Virus record (IMG/VR): IMGVR_UViG_3300034198_014884
Coordinates: 1 to 28,612 of that record
DNA from: a virus
DNA length: 28,612 nt
Direction: 5' to 3' (one strand)
The position numbers were made by a program, and so were the translations under genes. Positions within the stretch are counted from its first letter, which is position 1. The number at the start of each line of letters is the position of its first letter. The notes under the pieces were generated by a model. The model was not told the DNA's origin. It was given only the letters and a program-made list of their open reading frames with translations, and searched no databases. Shown here piece after piece: positions 14,515 through 22,871 of the stretch.

Positions 14515-17309
14515 TAACAATTATTAAACAACCTTACATTTGTTCTTTAACAAAAAATGCAATTGACTTTACAGTTCAATCTAATTTGTATTTTGAAACT
14601 GCAACTGTTAAGCCATTTATTCGCTTACTGTTTGAAGAACTTCCAGCAATTGGAACAACTTACAGATTTGCATTTACTAATCCTGAAAATGGAAATAGAG
14701 AAAATATTGATTTGGTTGCTGTGGATGGAACTAATGCAGAAAACTATTTGAATTTATGGCAGATTCCAGGATCAGGATTTGGTGGCACATTGGCAGAATT
14801 TCGTTCAATTATGTTCGAAAAATTGCAACAAAGATTTATTCTAAATGCTTTTTATGATTTAGAATTTCCAATAATAGAGTTTCCTGGAAGCACACCCTCT
14901 TTTATCATTCGTGCAAAAGAAGCAATCCAAGAATTGGTGATTGAATTCACAAGCAATCAACCAGATTCACCTGATAAATACATAAGCGAAGCCAATTCAA
15001 TTGCCTATCATCAACCAGGGGTGCGAGATGGATATGAGTTGAAGGCTTCGCTTTTTTTAGAAACGCAATACAATTCTGGCAATTTTGATTTTGTTACTTC
15101 AATTGATTGTGTATTGGATGAAAATTCAATTTCACATGTTGATGTTTCAAAATATATTGATGCAGAAATTGAAGCTTCTTGGCGCGAATATCCTGTTCCA
15201 TTTGAACAAACATTTGGCTACATTGCGCCAAATTTAAGAAGGTATTATGTTCAATTTTCAGAAACATTTACCAACGAAACACAAGCAATTGAAACAACAA
15301 GTGAAACACTTTTTGCACACTGGGGTGGAGCTTCTTCAGATGATAGTTACACAAGTGATTTAATTGCAGCACAAAACACAAGCGGAAAATTTCTTACTTG
15401 GTGGCCTTCTGGAAAGCGCATTTTGAAAGAACAATCTGATTGGTTGGCTTGGATGAATGGAGCTGATATTCATTACTTAACAATTGATGCAATTGCTTAT
15501 GGTTCTGTGATTTATGAAGGTGAAAGTTTTGTTTATGAATTTACCCAAAATTTGGTGTCAAATAAAAGAATCAATCCATTCGAATCACATATTCAAAACA
15601 TAGGTTTTGATGTGAATTTTAAAGAACAAATAGATCAGTTTCTAACCGATAATCCTGAAATTGAAAGTGTTTACATACAAAGATGGGAAACACGAAAATA
15701 TAAAATAAATGATTTAATAATTGGTTTTTATACAACCAATTATCCGGGTGCAGTTCCTACAAATTATACTTTATCACCTTCTGGTTTTGAAAATGGAAAA
15801 AGAAAATTTGGTTTAGAATCATTATCTCCTTTTATTAAATTTGATGGAGTATGGAGATGTTATATAGGTGGAATTGAAGGATTGGTTTATTGCGGATTTT
15901 TGAATACAGCGGATGAATTCCCTTATGGAGATTTTGAAATTATCGAAAATCCATACATTATAAGTTTTTCTGTAAACGGAAGAAATGTTTCAAATGAAAT
16001 AGAAGCAATTCAAACTTTCTATCCTGAAAAATCTTGTTTAACAAAACAAATTGTTTATTTTAATTCATTTGGTATTCCTGAAAGTTTCATTCTTTCGGCA
16101 AATTGGCAACAAAATATCACCACTTCGCAAGAATTAGCAACACGCACAGAAAGCTATGCGCTTGATACCTTATTTCCACAGAATTATATTTTTGATTCAA
16201 AAGCATTGATCAGTTACCAAGCTGAAACAATGATGTTAAAGAATTTAGAAGCTGAAAGATTGATGCCATTGATAAATTCAACGATTACTTTCATTTTAGA
16301 AAATGGCAACTTCATTCCAGTAATTATCAACGCTGGAACAACTGCTGTTTTTCAAGTAAATGCTTTCTTACAAAAGATTCAATTGGATTTGGTGCGCGCT
16401 AATGAAAGCAATCGCGTTTCTTACTATGAAGTGCTTCCAGATTTTGAGATTTTGAAAACAAATTCAATTGGTTTTTCAATTATTTCATTGAAAAGAAACT
16501 TATTAAACATCACTGATTTTGGTTCAATTAAGATTTATAAAGAAGGAATTGAATTAGAAGAATTTACTTATGCTCCAACACAACAGTGGTACACTGGAAC
16601 ATCAATCACAACTGAAGGCATTTTAACACTTGAATTAACTTGTTCTGTTAATGATGTTCAAAAAATAGTGCGAAAACAAATAAACAATCAATGGGATGAA
16701 TTGAAATATGAAGTTTTTGCAATGGCAAATACTGCTATAATTAGATTCAGTTCAATTTATACCGGTGGCACACCAATGCGCATTGATTGGAGTGATGGAA
16801 CTGTCGATGATGTAACTGTTTCAACAGCTTCTTTGTTTACAAAAAGTTACAGCACAAATGGAAAAAAATTGATTCGTATTTCAAAACCTTCATTTTTTGA
16901 CATCACACAATTCACCATTCAGAACGCATCCAATAATTTTGATTTTTCAAAATTTAATAGTTTAAAAGATTTGATAATCACCAATTGCGCTGCTGGAAAT
17001 TATTATCTTACAGCATTGAATAAATTGGAAGAAATAACTTTCATTAATACAACAATTTATCAATTAAATCTTGGATTTCAAAAAGATTTGGAATTTTTGA
17101 TTTTGAACAACAGTAATATTTCAGTTGATAATTTTGAATTGCTGATTCGTGAAATTTGGAATTTCAGAAAATCTTATGATAATGCCTTTGAAATCAGAAT
17201 AACATCAGAAGTTGTTGTGAATTCAGTTGCACAAGCAATCATTGATGGAACTGGTGCTTATGCTGGTGATGGATTGGCTGATTATGGAATAACACTTGTA
17301 AACATTTAA
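14511..17309 (+). CDS. Large distal tail protein with PKD-like and leucine-rich C-terminus
   Basis: The 932-residue protein starts MITIIKQPYICSLTKNAIDF and has a long beta-rich body with repeated strand patterns (for example DGYELKASLFLETQYNSGNF). Proteins of this type follow the tail genes of Bacteroidota phages and are presumed baseplate or tail-tip components. The last 200 residues differ. A PKD-like domain lies at about 735-795, with the core DWSDG at 759-763 followed by YSTNGKKLIRIS. After it come leucine-rich-repeat-like units at about 800-890 (SLKDLIITNCAAGNYY, LTALNKLEEITFINTT, KDLEFLILNNSNIS). Such domains bind protein or glycan surfaces, so a host-contact role is likely but inferred. 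It is coupled to the preceding gene and lies one base before the next. Confidence 0.65.
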   Translation: MITIIKQPYICSLTKNAIDFTVQSNLYFETATVKPFIRLLFEELPAIGTTYRFAFTNPENGNRENIDLVAVDGTNAENYLNLWQIPGSGFGGTLAEFRSIMFEKLQQRFILNAFYDLEFPIIEFPGSTPSFIIRAKEAIQELVIEFTSNQPDSPDKYISEANSIAYHQPGVRDGYELKASLFLETQYNSGNFDFVTSIDCVLDENSISHVDVSKYIDAEIEASWREYPVPFEQTFGYIAPNLRRYYVQFSETFTNETQAIETTSETLFAHWGGASSDDSYTSDLIAAQNTSGKFLTWWPSGKRILKEQSDWLAWMNGADIHYLTIDAIAYGSVIYEGESFVYEFTQNLVSNKRINPFESHIQNIGFDVNFKEQIDQFLTDNPEIESVYIQRWETRKYKINDLIIGFYTTNYPGAVPTNYTLSPSGFENGKRKFGLESLSPFIKFDGVWRCYIGGIEGLVYCGFLNTADEFPYGDFEIIENPYIISFSVNGRNVSNEIEAIQTFYPEKSCLTKQIVYFNSFGIPESFILSANWQQNITTSQELATRTESYALDTLFPQNYIFDSKALISYQAETMMLKNLEAERLMPLINSTITFILENGNFIPVIINAGTTAVFQVNAFLQKIQLDLVRANESNRVSYYEVLPDFEILKTNSIGFSIISLKRNLLNITDFGSIKIYKEGIELEEFTYAPTQQWYTGTSITTEGILTLELTCSVNDVQKIVRKQINNQWDELKYEVFAMANTAIIRFSSIYTGGTPMRIDWSDGTVDDVTVSTASLFTKSYSTNGKKLIRISKPSFFDITQFTIQNASNNFDFSKFNSLKDLIITNCAAGNYYLTALNKLEEITFINTTIYQLNLGFQKDLEFLILNNSNISVDNFELLIREIWNFRKSYDNAFEIRITSEVVVNSVAQAIIDGTGAYAGDGLADYGITLVNI

Positions 17310-17310
17310 G

Positions 17311-19452
17311 ATGTTAGAAATTAGAATCAATTCAGATATTTTCGATTTGCCTGAAGATATTCAAGTGCCAATTGTGGCTTCCAATCCTTTGGTTTCTGAA
17401 ACAGGATTCAATGAAATTTTCACTTATTCATTTTCATTAAAAGCTTCGCCAAGAAACATTGCTATTTACAATAAGTATTTCCAAAAATCACCAAAGATTA
17501 CACTTTCATTTCAATCGCATAAAATAACAACTGGAGTTGCAAGAATGAAACGCGATTCAAGTGGAATTTCTATAATGATAAAAAATGAAGGTTTGGATTT
17601 GCGACAATCTTTAGAAAATATTGGATTTGATCAAATTGAATTGCAAACAATTCAGGTTTATGATTTTGAAGATACTCCAGAAGAAAAAATTCAAGCTTGG
17701 AATGATTTGATGAATGCTACTTTGCCACAGAATGAAGCTGTGAATGTTGGTGATTTTAAGTTTCCACCAATTGAAGCTTTTCCGCGCGAAGAATGGAAAA
17801 TCAATGGTGAAAATGGTGCTGCCATTAATAAAGGCATGAATCAAAATAATTGGTGCGCCAATCGTTATGATTTGGCAACTGGTGAACATGTGAAAAATAT
17901 TGGTGTATTGCTTCCAATTCAAGAAGTTACTTATTTAGAAGTTGATGATTCTGCTTCGCTTTCTGGTGGCGAATATTTTACAATCAATTCTGCAAATAAT
18001 TTTAATCGATATTATGTTTGGTTCCAGCGCATTTTTGGATTTACACCAATAGGAGTTGATCCAGTTGTTTCAGGCAGAACAGGAATAAGAGTTCAATTAA
18101 CTTATACTGCAACAGCTGAAGAAGTACGTTCACAAATGATTGGTGAAATCTTAAATGTTGTTGAAGATTTTGAGTTTTTTACATTGATTGGAACACCAAC
18201 AAATGGAATCTATATCAGAAATGTAAAAGGTGGAACAACTGATGATTCAGCCATTGGAACTTTGCCTGGTGCGTGGTCCATTACAACTTCAACACAAGGA
18301 ACTGGATTGATTCAAGATTTCACAAATAATTGGCAAACAACTGTTTCTCCTTGCTTAAAAGTGAAACATTTATTTGAAAAATCACTTGAATTTTTGAAGC
18401 TAAATGTGGATAGTTCAATATTAAACAGCATTGATGAATATCAAGAATTGATATATTTTTCTAGTAAAGTTCAAGATTTGCGCCAAGATGAAGATGGCTA
18501 TCAATACAATGTTCATGGTCAATATTTGGATTTGAACAATTTCAAGCCAGCAAATAAACTGATCGATATTTTTAAAACTTTGCGCACGCTTTTTGGAATT
18601 TCATTTGATTTGGTGAATAATAAATTAACCATTCAAAGAATTGCAATCAATACAAAAGCAGCTGATTTATCAAAATTTTGCCTTCCAGATTATACTTATG
18701 AAGAACTTGATTCAAAAGCTTTACTTTTTGGTTATGGCCTTGGCGAAGAATCATGGAAATATTTAGATTTTATCAATGGATTTGCAACTGATAAATTCCA
18801 GGATAAAACAATTGGAATTTCAACAAATGATCCTGTTATTGAAGAAGTGAATTATTTGCCAATGGTTTCACAGAATAAAAAGCCAACAACATTGCATGTT
18901 CCTTTTCTTGCAAAATCTGAAGCTTATAATGAAAATGATTGGATTGCAAATGAAAAGTTAAATATTGGCTTATATCGTGGAAATTATCTGATTGATTTCA
19001 CAATTGGTTCTGATGGTATTAATCCACCAGCAGAATTTTCTGAAGAAAGATTAATTTGCTATAATTCAAATTCTATTCAATCAAATAATGTTGAATATTT
19101 TGGTGAATTCATCAATTATGTTGGCGCATTTGGAACAGCTTCAATTTACTTCAATGATGAAGATTCACATTTAGATATTTATGCAAAGTTTATGAATTTG
19201 GTTAAAATTTACAATCGCCAAATTGAAAAGAATCTTAACCTTTCATTTCAAAACATTCTTGAAATAATGAAATGGAAACAACCGATTCACACTATTCAGC
19301 AGCGCAATATGTCCTTTGTTGGAATTGTAAAAGAGTTGAAATTTACACTATCGAAATCTAATGTTTCGCCAGTTACAATCACTTATTTATCAAATAAGAA
19401 AGTTGGTTCTGGTGATTATAATTCAGATTTCAATGTAGATTTCAATTCTTAA
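17311..19452 (+). CDS. Tail hub/baseplate-like protein with an inserted domain
   Basis: The 713-residue protein begins MLEIRINSDIFDLPEDIQVP followed by SNPLVSETGFNEIFTYSF, a start I know from tail proteins of Bacteroidota phages that often follow the large distal tail protein. The middle contains a separate domain at about residues 207-332. It reads YYVWFQRIFGFTP, GRTGIRVQLTYTATAEEVRS and FFTLIGTPTNGIYIRNVKGG and ends STQGTG, a module found in many unrelated phage tail proteins. The body resumes with SPCLKVKHLFEKSLEFLK and YQYNVHGQYLDLNNF, and ends in polar, mostly beta-like sequence. A role as baseplate hub or tail-tip component is likely from position. There is no signal peptide or enzyme motif. 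Confidence 0.6.
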   Translation: MLEIRINSDIFDLPEDIQVPIVASNPLVSETGFNEIFTYSFSLKASPRNIAIYNKYFQKSPKITLSFQSHKITTGVARMKRDSSGISIMIKNEGLDLRQSLENIGFDQIELQTIQVYDFEDTPEEKIQAWNDLMNATLPQNEAVNVGDFKFPPIEAFPREEWKINGENGAAINKGMNQNNWCANRYDLATGEHVKNIGVLLPIQEVTYLEVDDSASLSGGEYFTINSANNFNRYYVWFQRIFGFTPIGVDPVVSGRTGIRVQLTYTATAEEVRSQMIGEILNVVEDFEFFTLIGTPTNGIYIRNVKGGTTDDSAIGTLPGAWSITTSTQGTGLIQDFTNNWQTTVSPCLKVKHLFEKSLEFLKLNVDSSILNSIDEYQELIYFSSKVQDLRQDEDGYQYNVHGQYLDLNNFKPANKLIDIFKTLRTLFGISFDLVNNKLTIQRIAINTKAADLSKFCLPDYTYEELDSKALLFGYGLGEESWKYLDFINGFATDKFQDKTIGISTNDPVIEEVNYLPMVSQNKKPTTLHVPFLAKSEAYNENDWIANEKLNIGLYRGNYLIDFTIGSDGINPPAEFSEERLICYNSNSIQSNNVEYFGEFINYVGAFGTASIYFNDEDSHLDIYAKFMNLVKIYNRQIEKNLNLSFQNILEIMKWKQPIHTIQQRNMSFVGIVKELKFTLSKSNVSPVTITYLSNKKVGSGDYNSDFNVDFNS

Positions 19453-19455
19453 AAT

Positions 19456-20964
19456 ATGACTGAAGCTGAAGTAATTGATAGAATCAATTCAACAATTAAA
19501 AAAAACGGAAACAGAACAATAACTGGTGATGAAATGAATTTCATTTTGAAAGCCATTATTGAATTGATTGTTGAATCTGGTGGATTAAAGCCATTAGATA
19601 GTGTTCTTGCTGATGGAAATGAAACACTTGAATACGATATTATTCTTACTGAATTAGATCGAATTGTTGTTGGTGCAAATCGCGCTGGATTAGGCAAAGG
19701 AACATTCAACACTGGAAGAGGTGGCGATAAAGGTGTTTCCCTTCAATGCGCTGTGGAATTGGAATTAAACTGGCAAGCTGGATTTTTAAGAGTTTTGGCA
19801 CCAGGTGGTGATGGAACACCATTGATTTTGCAAACTGATTCTGAAATTGTTTATACATCACTTGTTCCAACAACACCAACTTATGGAAGAAGCTTGATTG
19901 ATAAAGATTATCTGGATGGTGAATTAGCAGGAAAAGAAGATACAGCGAATAAAGGTGCTGCAAATGGTTATGCACCATTAAATTCTTCAAGCAAAATAGA
20001 TAACACTTATCTTCCATCTTATGTTGATGATGTTATTGAAGTTGCAAATTTTGCAGCTTTACCACCAACAGGCGAAGTTGGTAAAATTTACATAACGCTT
20101 GATGATAATAAAACCTATCGCTGGAGCGGTTCTGCTTATGTTGAAATTTCCGCTTCATTGGCACTTGGTGAAACTTCAGGTTCTGCTTATCGTGGTGATA
20201 GAGGAAAAATTGCTTATGATCATTCACAAACAACTGGAAATCCACATGGCACAACAGCAACACAAGTTGATGCTTTAAAACGTGATGGGAGCAATGCGAA
20301 TTCTGATATTGACATTAGCAATTATGATTTAAACATCAAAGGTATTAAAGTCAAAGGAACTGCTGGAAATGGCCATTTGAATTTAAAGCACCAATCAATC
20401 GCTTCAACTGCTGGCGGTAATGAATCTGTTCTTTATGCTGATTCTATTGGAAATCCAAGATGGAAAAATGATGGAAATGCGGTTCAAAATGTCATGCTTG
20501 AAAACGCACCAATAACTCCAGGAACTTATAACGAAGTAACCGTAGATTCTAAAGGATTAGTAACAAGTGGTTCTGTAAAGTGGGGTTTACTTAGTGGTAA
20601 TCCAAATTCAGCAACTGGTGTGTTATCGGGTAGTGCAAGATATTACACGTTTGGCGATGGTGTGCCTCAAAATGCTTATACCTTTAGACAGATTGTGTTT
20701 GTTCAGCCAACAATCGTGAAATTCTTTGCAATAGTTACAATCACTTCACAACCAGCAACAGGAAGTTGTGTGTTTACAGTTCAAAAAAATGGAGTTGATA
20801 CTGGGATAGTAATAACAGTTGCAAGTGGTGCCGCTAGTGGCACGTTTTCAGAAATTGCAACACAAGTATCTTTTAGTCAATTTGACACGATTAGCGTAAA
20901 AGCTGTAAATAATGCTGCTTTAACAAGTTGTGTTGTTGCTTCACTTTCAATTGGAATACAATAA
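19456..20964 (+). CDS. Tail fibre protein, likely receptor binding
   Basis: The 502-residue protein begins with a helical attachment section (TEAEVIDRINSTIKKNG, then ITGDEMNFILKAIIELIVES). Residues about 166-270 contain a widespread phage fibre cassette: ANGYAPLNSSSKIDNTYLP, VDDVIEVANFAALPPTGEV, YRWSGSAYVEISASLALGE, then YRGDRGKIAYDHSQTTGNPH. The rest is beta-rich with a compact C-terminal domain from about residue 410 (FRQIVFVQPTIVKFFAIVT, FTVQKNGVDTGIVITVASG) that looks like a jelly-roll or other knob domain, the usual place for receptor binding. The order of trimeric shaft segments and terminal knob fits a tail fibre. Mosaic cassettes like these are known to be exchanged between phages. 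It is followed by the endolysin gene. Confidence 0.75.
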   Translation: MTEAEVIDRINSTIKKNGNRTITGDEMNFILKAIIELIVESGGLKPLDSVLADGNETLEYDIILTELDRIVVGANRAGLGKGTFNTGRGGDKGVSLQCAVELELNWQAGFLRVLAPGGDGTPLILQTDSEIVYTSLVPTTPTYGRSLIDKDYLDGELAGKEDTANKGAANGYAPLNSSSKIDNTYLPSYVDDVIEVANFAALPPTGEVGKIYITLDDNKTYRWSGSAYVEISASLALGETSGSAYRGDRGKIAYDHSQTTGNPHGTTATQVDALKRDGSNANSDIDISNYDLNIKGIKVKGTAGNGHLNLKHQSIASTAGGNESVLYADSIGNPRWKNDGNAVQNVMLENAPITPGTYNEVTVDSKGLVTSGSVKWGLLSGNPNSATGVLSGSARYYTFGDGVPQNAYTFRQIVFVQPTIVKFFAIVTITSQPATGSCVFTVQKNGVDTGIVITVASGAASGTFSEIATQVSFSQFDTISVKAVNNAALTSCVVASLSIGIQ

Positions 20965-20992
20965 TTGATTCCAGAGTAAAAAAAAATATAGT

Positions 20993-21508
20993 ATGTACGA
21001 ATTCCTACCAAAAGAAACAGCACCAAAAATCTTGATTCAAGCAATCAAATTAATTGGAACAAAAGAAATTGTTGGCAAAACACATAATCCAACCATTCTT
21101 GAATGGGCAAAAGAATTGGACCTTGAAAAAATATATACTAATGATGAAATTCCTTGGTGTGGATTATTCGCTGCCATTTGTGCAAAGCGCGCTGGATTGG
21201 AAGTTGTAAAATCGCCATTATGGGCATTAAGCTGGGCAAAGTTTGGAACAAAACAAGAAGTGCCAATGCTTGGTGATATTTTGACATTCAAAAGAAATGG
21301 CGGTGGCCATGTTGGAATTTATGTTGGCGAAGATGATACTTGTTTTCATGTGCTTGGTGGAAATCAATCCAACCAGGTTAATGTTACAAGAATTGAAAAA
21401 AAGCGATTGCATGAAGCAAGAAGAACACCTTGGAAAATAGCACAACCAGCAAATGTTCGCGTTATCAAATTGACATCAAAAGGTGTTATCTCAAAAAATG
21501 AACAATAG
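20993..21508 (+). CDS. Endolysin, TIGR02594/NlpC-P60-like peptidase
   Basis: The 171-residue enzyme would cut peptidoglycan peptides to release progeny. It has the TIGR02594 layout: a helix (ILIQAIKLIGTKEIVG), NPTILEWAKEL, then IPWCGLFAAICAKRAGLE with the presumed nucleophile C56. Next comes PMLGDILTFKRNGGGHVGIY with H106, followed by VGEDDTCFHVLGGNQSN. Cys-His in this order with a polar third residue is the papain-like NlpC/P60 or CHAP arrangement. There is no signal peptide, so it needs a holin; the candidate at 958-1272 is far away, meaning the lysis genes are split. It is the last gene of the tail operon, with a terminator 50 bases after the stop. Confidence 0.85.
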   Translation: MYEFLPKETAPKILIQAIKLIGTKEIVGKTHNPTILEWAKELDLEKIYTNDEIPWCGLFAAICAKRAGLEVVKSPLWALSWAKFGTKQEVPMLGDILTFKRNGGGHVGIYVGEDDTCFHVLGGNQSNQVNVTRIEKKRLHEARRTPWKIAQPANVRVIKLTSKGVISKNEQ

Positions 21509-21558
21509 AATAAATTTTTTAAAAATTAATTAGTTGATTTAGAACTGATTAACCTATA

Positions 21559-21592
21559 AAAAAAGCCGATTTTTCACTAAATTGGCTTTTTT
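21559..21592 (+). terminator. Terminator after the tail/lysis operon
   Basis: AAAAAAGCCGATTT (21559-21572) pairs with AAATTGGCTTTTTT (21579-21592), one G-T wobble, loop of six bases. A-T flanks make it potentially bidirectional. It marks the left edge of the non-coding repeat region. Confidence 0.88.
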
Positions 21593-21595
21593 ATT

Positions 21596-21646
21596 GTTGA
21601 ATCTTGCGAAAATAGAAGATAAAAAGTTGAATCTTGCGAAAAATAG
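21596..21646. repeat. 17-bp direct repeat pair, 30-bp period
   Basis: GTTGAATCTTGCGAAAA occurs at 21596-21612 and again at 21626-21642, both followed by A/T-AG. The 30-base period (about three helical turns) puts both copies on the same DNA face. The pair lies between the terminator and the CCGCTTTT repeats and could be a binding site for a replication or regulatory protein. Confidence 0.8.
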
Positions 21647-21693
21647 CCACTTTTTACTGTTTTTTGCCATTTCCTGAAAGTTGTGTGAAAATT

Positions 21694-21933
21694 CCGCTTT
21701 TCCGCTTTTCCGCTTTTTTATTATATATATATGTTATAATTATATATAAATCAGTTAGTTATCTCTTTATTTTTTTGGGAGCGGTTTTTTTTAAATCCGC
21801 TCCAAAAAAAGCGGAAAAGCGGAAATGTTTTTTTCTGTCTAAAAATTCCGCTCCTTCAATACTGGCGTGGGATTGATGCCAATTAGGGCAAAAACCTAAT
21901 TTATTGATAATCAGCAAGGTGGCAGAAAAGCGG
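21694..21933. other. Candidate replication origin (iteron-like repeats around AT-rich core)
   Basis: This part of a 500-base gap without convincing genes contains three tandem CCGCTTTT units (21694-21717). Next comes an almost pure A/T stretch (21717-21752), then inverse copies AAAAGCGG at 21807-21814, 21815-21822 and 21926-21933. GGAGCGG (21778-21784) and CCGCTCC (21797-21803, 21848-21854) are a related set and form a hairpin. Iterated short sites beside an easily melted region are typical of phage and plasmid origins, and the window encodes a DnaA-like protein and a primase-helicase. No direct evidence of initiation exists; a regulatory or packaging site is also possible. Apart from these repeats, 21934-22012 shows only AT-rich sequence. 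Confidence 0.4.
21699..21825. repeat. 21-bp perfect inverted repeat with internal hairpin
   Basis: Bases 21699-21719 (two CCGCTTTT units plus flanking T) are the exact reverse complement of 21805-21825, with 85 bases between. Inside lies another stem, GGAGCGG (21778-21784) with CCGCTCC (21797-21803), itself flanked by T7 and A7. As DNA this could extrude cruciforms; as RNA it would form a very stable structure. Confidence 0.85.
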
Positions 21934-22015
21934 TTTTTTTTTGCTTTTTAGCTTTCAAAATGAATTTTTTACAGAAAAAAAATAGTTCTGAATCTAAAAT
22001 GAATTAAGTTTTTTG

Positions 22016-22023
22016 TACATTTG
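22016..22023 (+). promoter_or_regulatory. -7 promoter box for the head operon
   Basis: TACATTTG is a perfect TAnnTTTG box only 4 bases before the ATG at 22028, so transcription would begin at or next to the start codon. No good -33 box or GTCCT box is seen upstream, so this is a host-type box without its partner, perhaps activator dependent. Confidence 0.5.
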
Positions 22024-22027
22024 GCAC

Positions 22028-22363
22028 ATGGAAGCACCCCGAATTCTAAAATATACCAATGTTGATAAGTGTGTTCAATTTGGTTTTTATCCAAAAATTT
22101 TGCCTTACAAAAAAGGAACAATTTTGGATTCTCATTTGCCAAAAAAAGTCATTCTTTGTGATTTTGAATCAAGAAAAGAATATCCAGCAGAATTGATTGA
22201 ACTTGTTCCATTCAATATTGCCATTCCTTCTATATTCTCAAAATTGGCGCGCAATCTTGATCCCGAAAATTTAAGACTTCAATTATTGAAAGAATATCCA
22301 ACCAAATCAATTGAAGATTTTGCTTTTTATCTTTATCAATTTAATGCTGCGCCAAATGAATGA
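22028..22363 (+). CDS. Hypothetical protein, head operon
   Basis: I take the ATG at 22028 as the start because a -7 box ends 4 bases earlier; a TTG at 22013 would lie upstream of the box. The 111-residue product starts MEAPRILKYTNVDKCVQFGF. It has a beta-like first half (ILPYKKGTILDSHLPKKVI, LCDFESRKEYPAELIELVP) and a helical second half (FSKLARNLDPENLRLQLLKE) ending DFAFYLYQFNAAPNE. No motif is recognised. It overlaps the next gene by 8 bases. Position just before the protease and capsid genes suggests a morphogenesis or accessory role, but this is inference. Confidence 0.6.
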   Translation: MEAPRILKYTNVDKCVQFGFYPKILPYKKGTILDSHLPKKVILCDFESRKEYPAELIELVPFNIAIPSIFSKLARNLDPENLRLQLLKEYPTKSIEDFAFYLYQFNAAPNE

Positions 22364-22868
22364 ATACACAATAACAGTCAAAATTCCGATTAGATCATAT
22401 TTAAAGAAATTCATTGCTGGTTCCAATAATGTGGAACCATTCAAAGTTTCAATTAAAAGATGCCATTTTTCAGCAATCATTCTGGAACCATTGCAAAAGG
22501 AAAAAGTAATTGTAAAAGAAGTTGCAAAAATTCGCTGGAATGATGAATTGATTTGTGCATTTGATACTGATTCATTGAAAGAAAAGAAATTTTGGATTTC
22601 AATTGAAGCAATGAATTCAATTGATTTCAGATTAAAATCATTATTTGATCAATCATTGATTGATTTCATAAACATCAACCATAAGCGCGGAACAACCATT
22701 GAAGAAAACATTTTGAAATTTCTGAATTATTATCAAATTTCTGAAGATGATCTTTCAGTTGAAACAGCGCAAAAAATGTATTATCGCGCACGCTATCCAC
22801 AGCATGTAATTTCATCAAAAAAGCGAAAAGAAGTCATTGATTCACAGCCTAAATTATTTGATTATTAA
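22356..22868 (+). CDS. Hypothetical protein, head operon
   Basis: The ATG at 22356 (MNEYTITVKIPIRSYLKKFI) overlaps the preceding stop by 8 bases and is favoured over an upstream start inside that gene. The 170-residue product has an N-terminal strand, a basic helix (RSYLKKFI), a polar beta section (VEPFKVSIKRCHFSAIILEP), a central FWISIEAMNSIDFRLKSLFD stretch and an acidic helical end with KMYYRARYP. It reads like a small DNA-binding or structural protein but matches no family I know. Its stop is followed by the late-type promoter of the protease gene, so it closes a two-gene unit. Confidence 0.6.
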   Translation: MNEYTITVKIPIRSYLKKFIAGSNNVEPFKVSIKRCHFSAIILEPLQKEKVIVKEVAKIRWNDELICAFDTDSLKEKKFWISIEAMNSIDFRLKSLFDQSLIDFININHKRGTTIEENILKFLNYYQISEDDLSVETAQKMYYRARYPQHVISSKKRKEVIDSQPKLFDY

Positions 22869-22871
22869 TTC

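Noticed and set aside
19312-19348. GTCCT followed after 22 bases by GAAATTTA, resembling the late promoter
   Set aside because: It lies inside the 713-residue tail gene, lacks the TTTG end of the second box and no gene starts after it.
21596-21646. CRISPR-like repeat-spacer-repeat
   Set aside because: Only two copies of 17 bases with a 13-base gap and no cas genes; not a CRISPR array.
21634-21876. Open frame of 80 residues in the repeat region
   Set aside because: Its composition comes from T-rich and CCGCTTTT repeats, it has no promoter or leader context, and it runs across the inverted repeat; not a credible gene.
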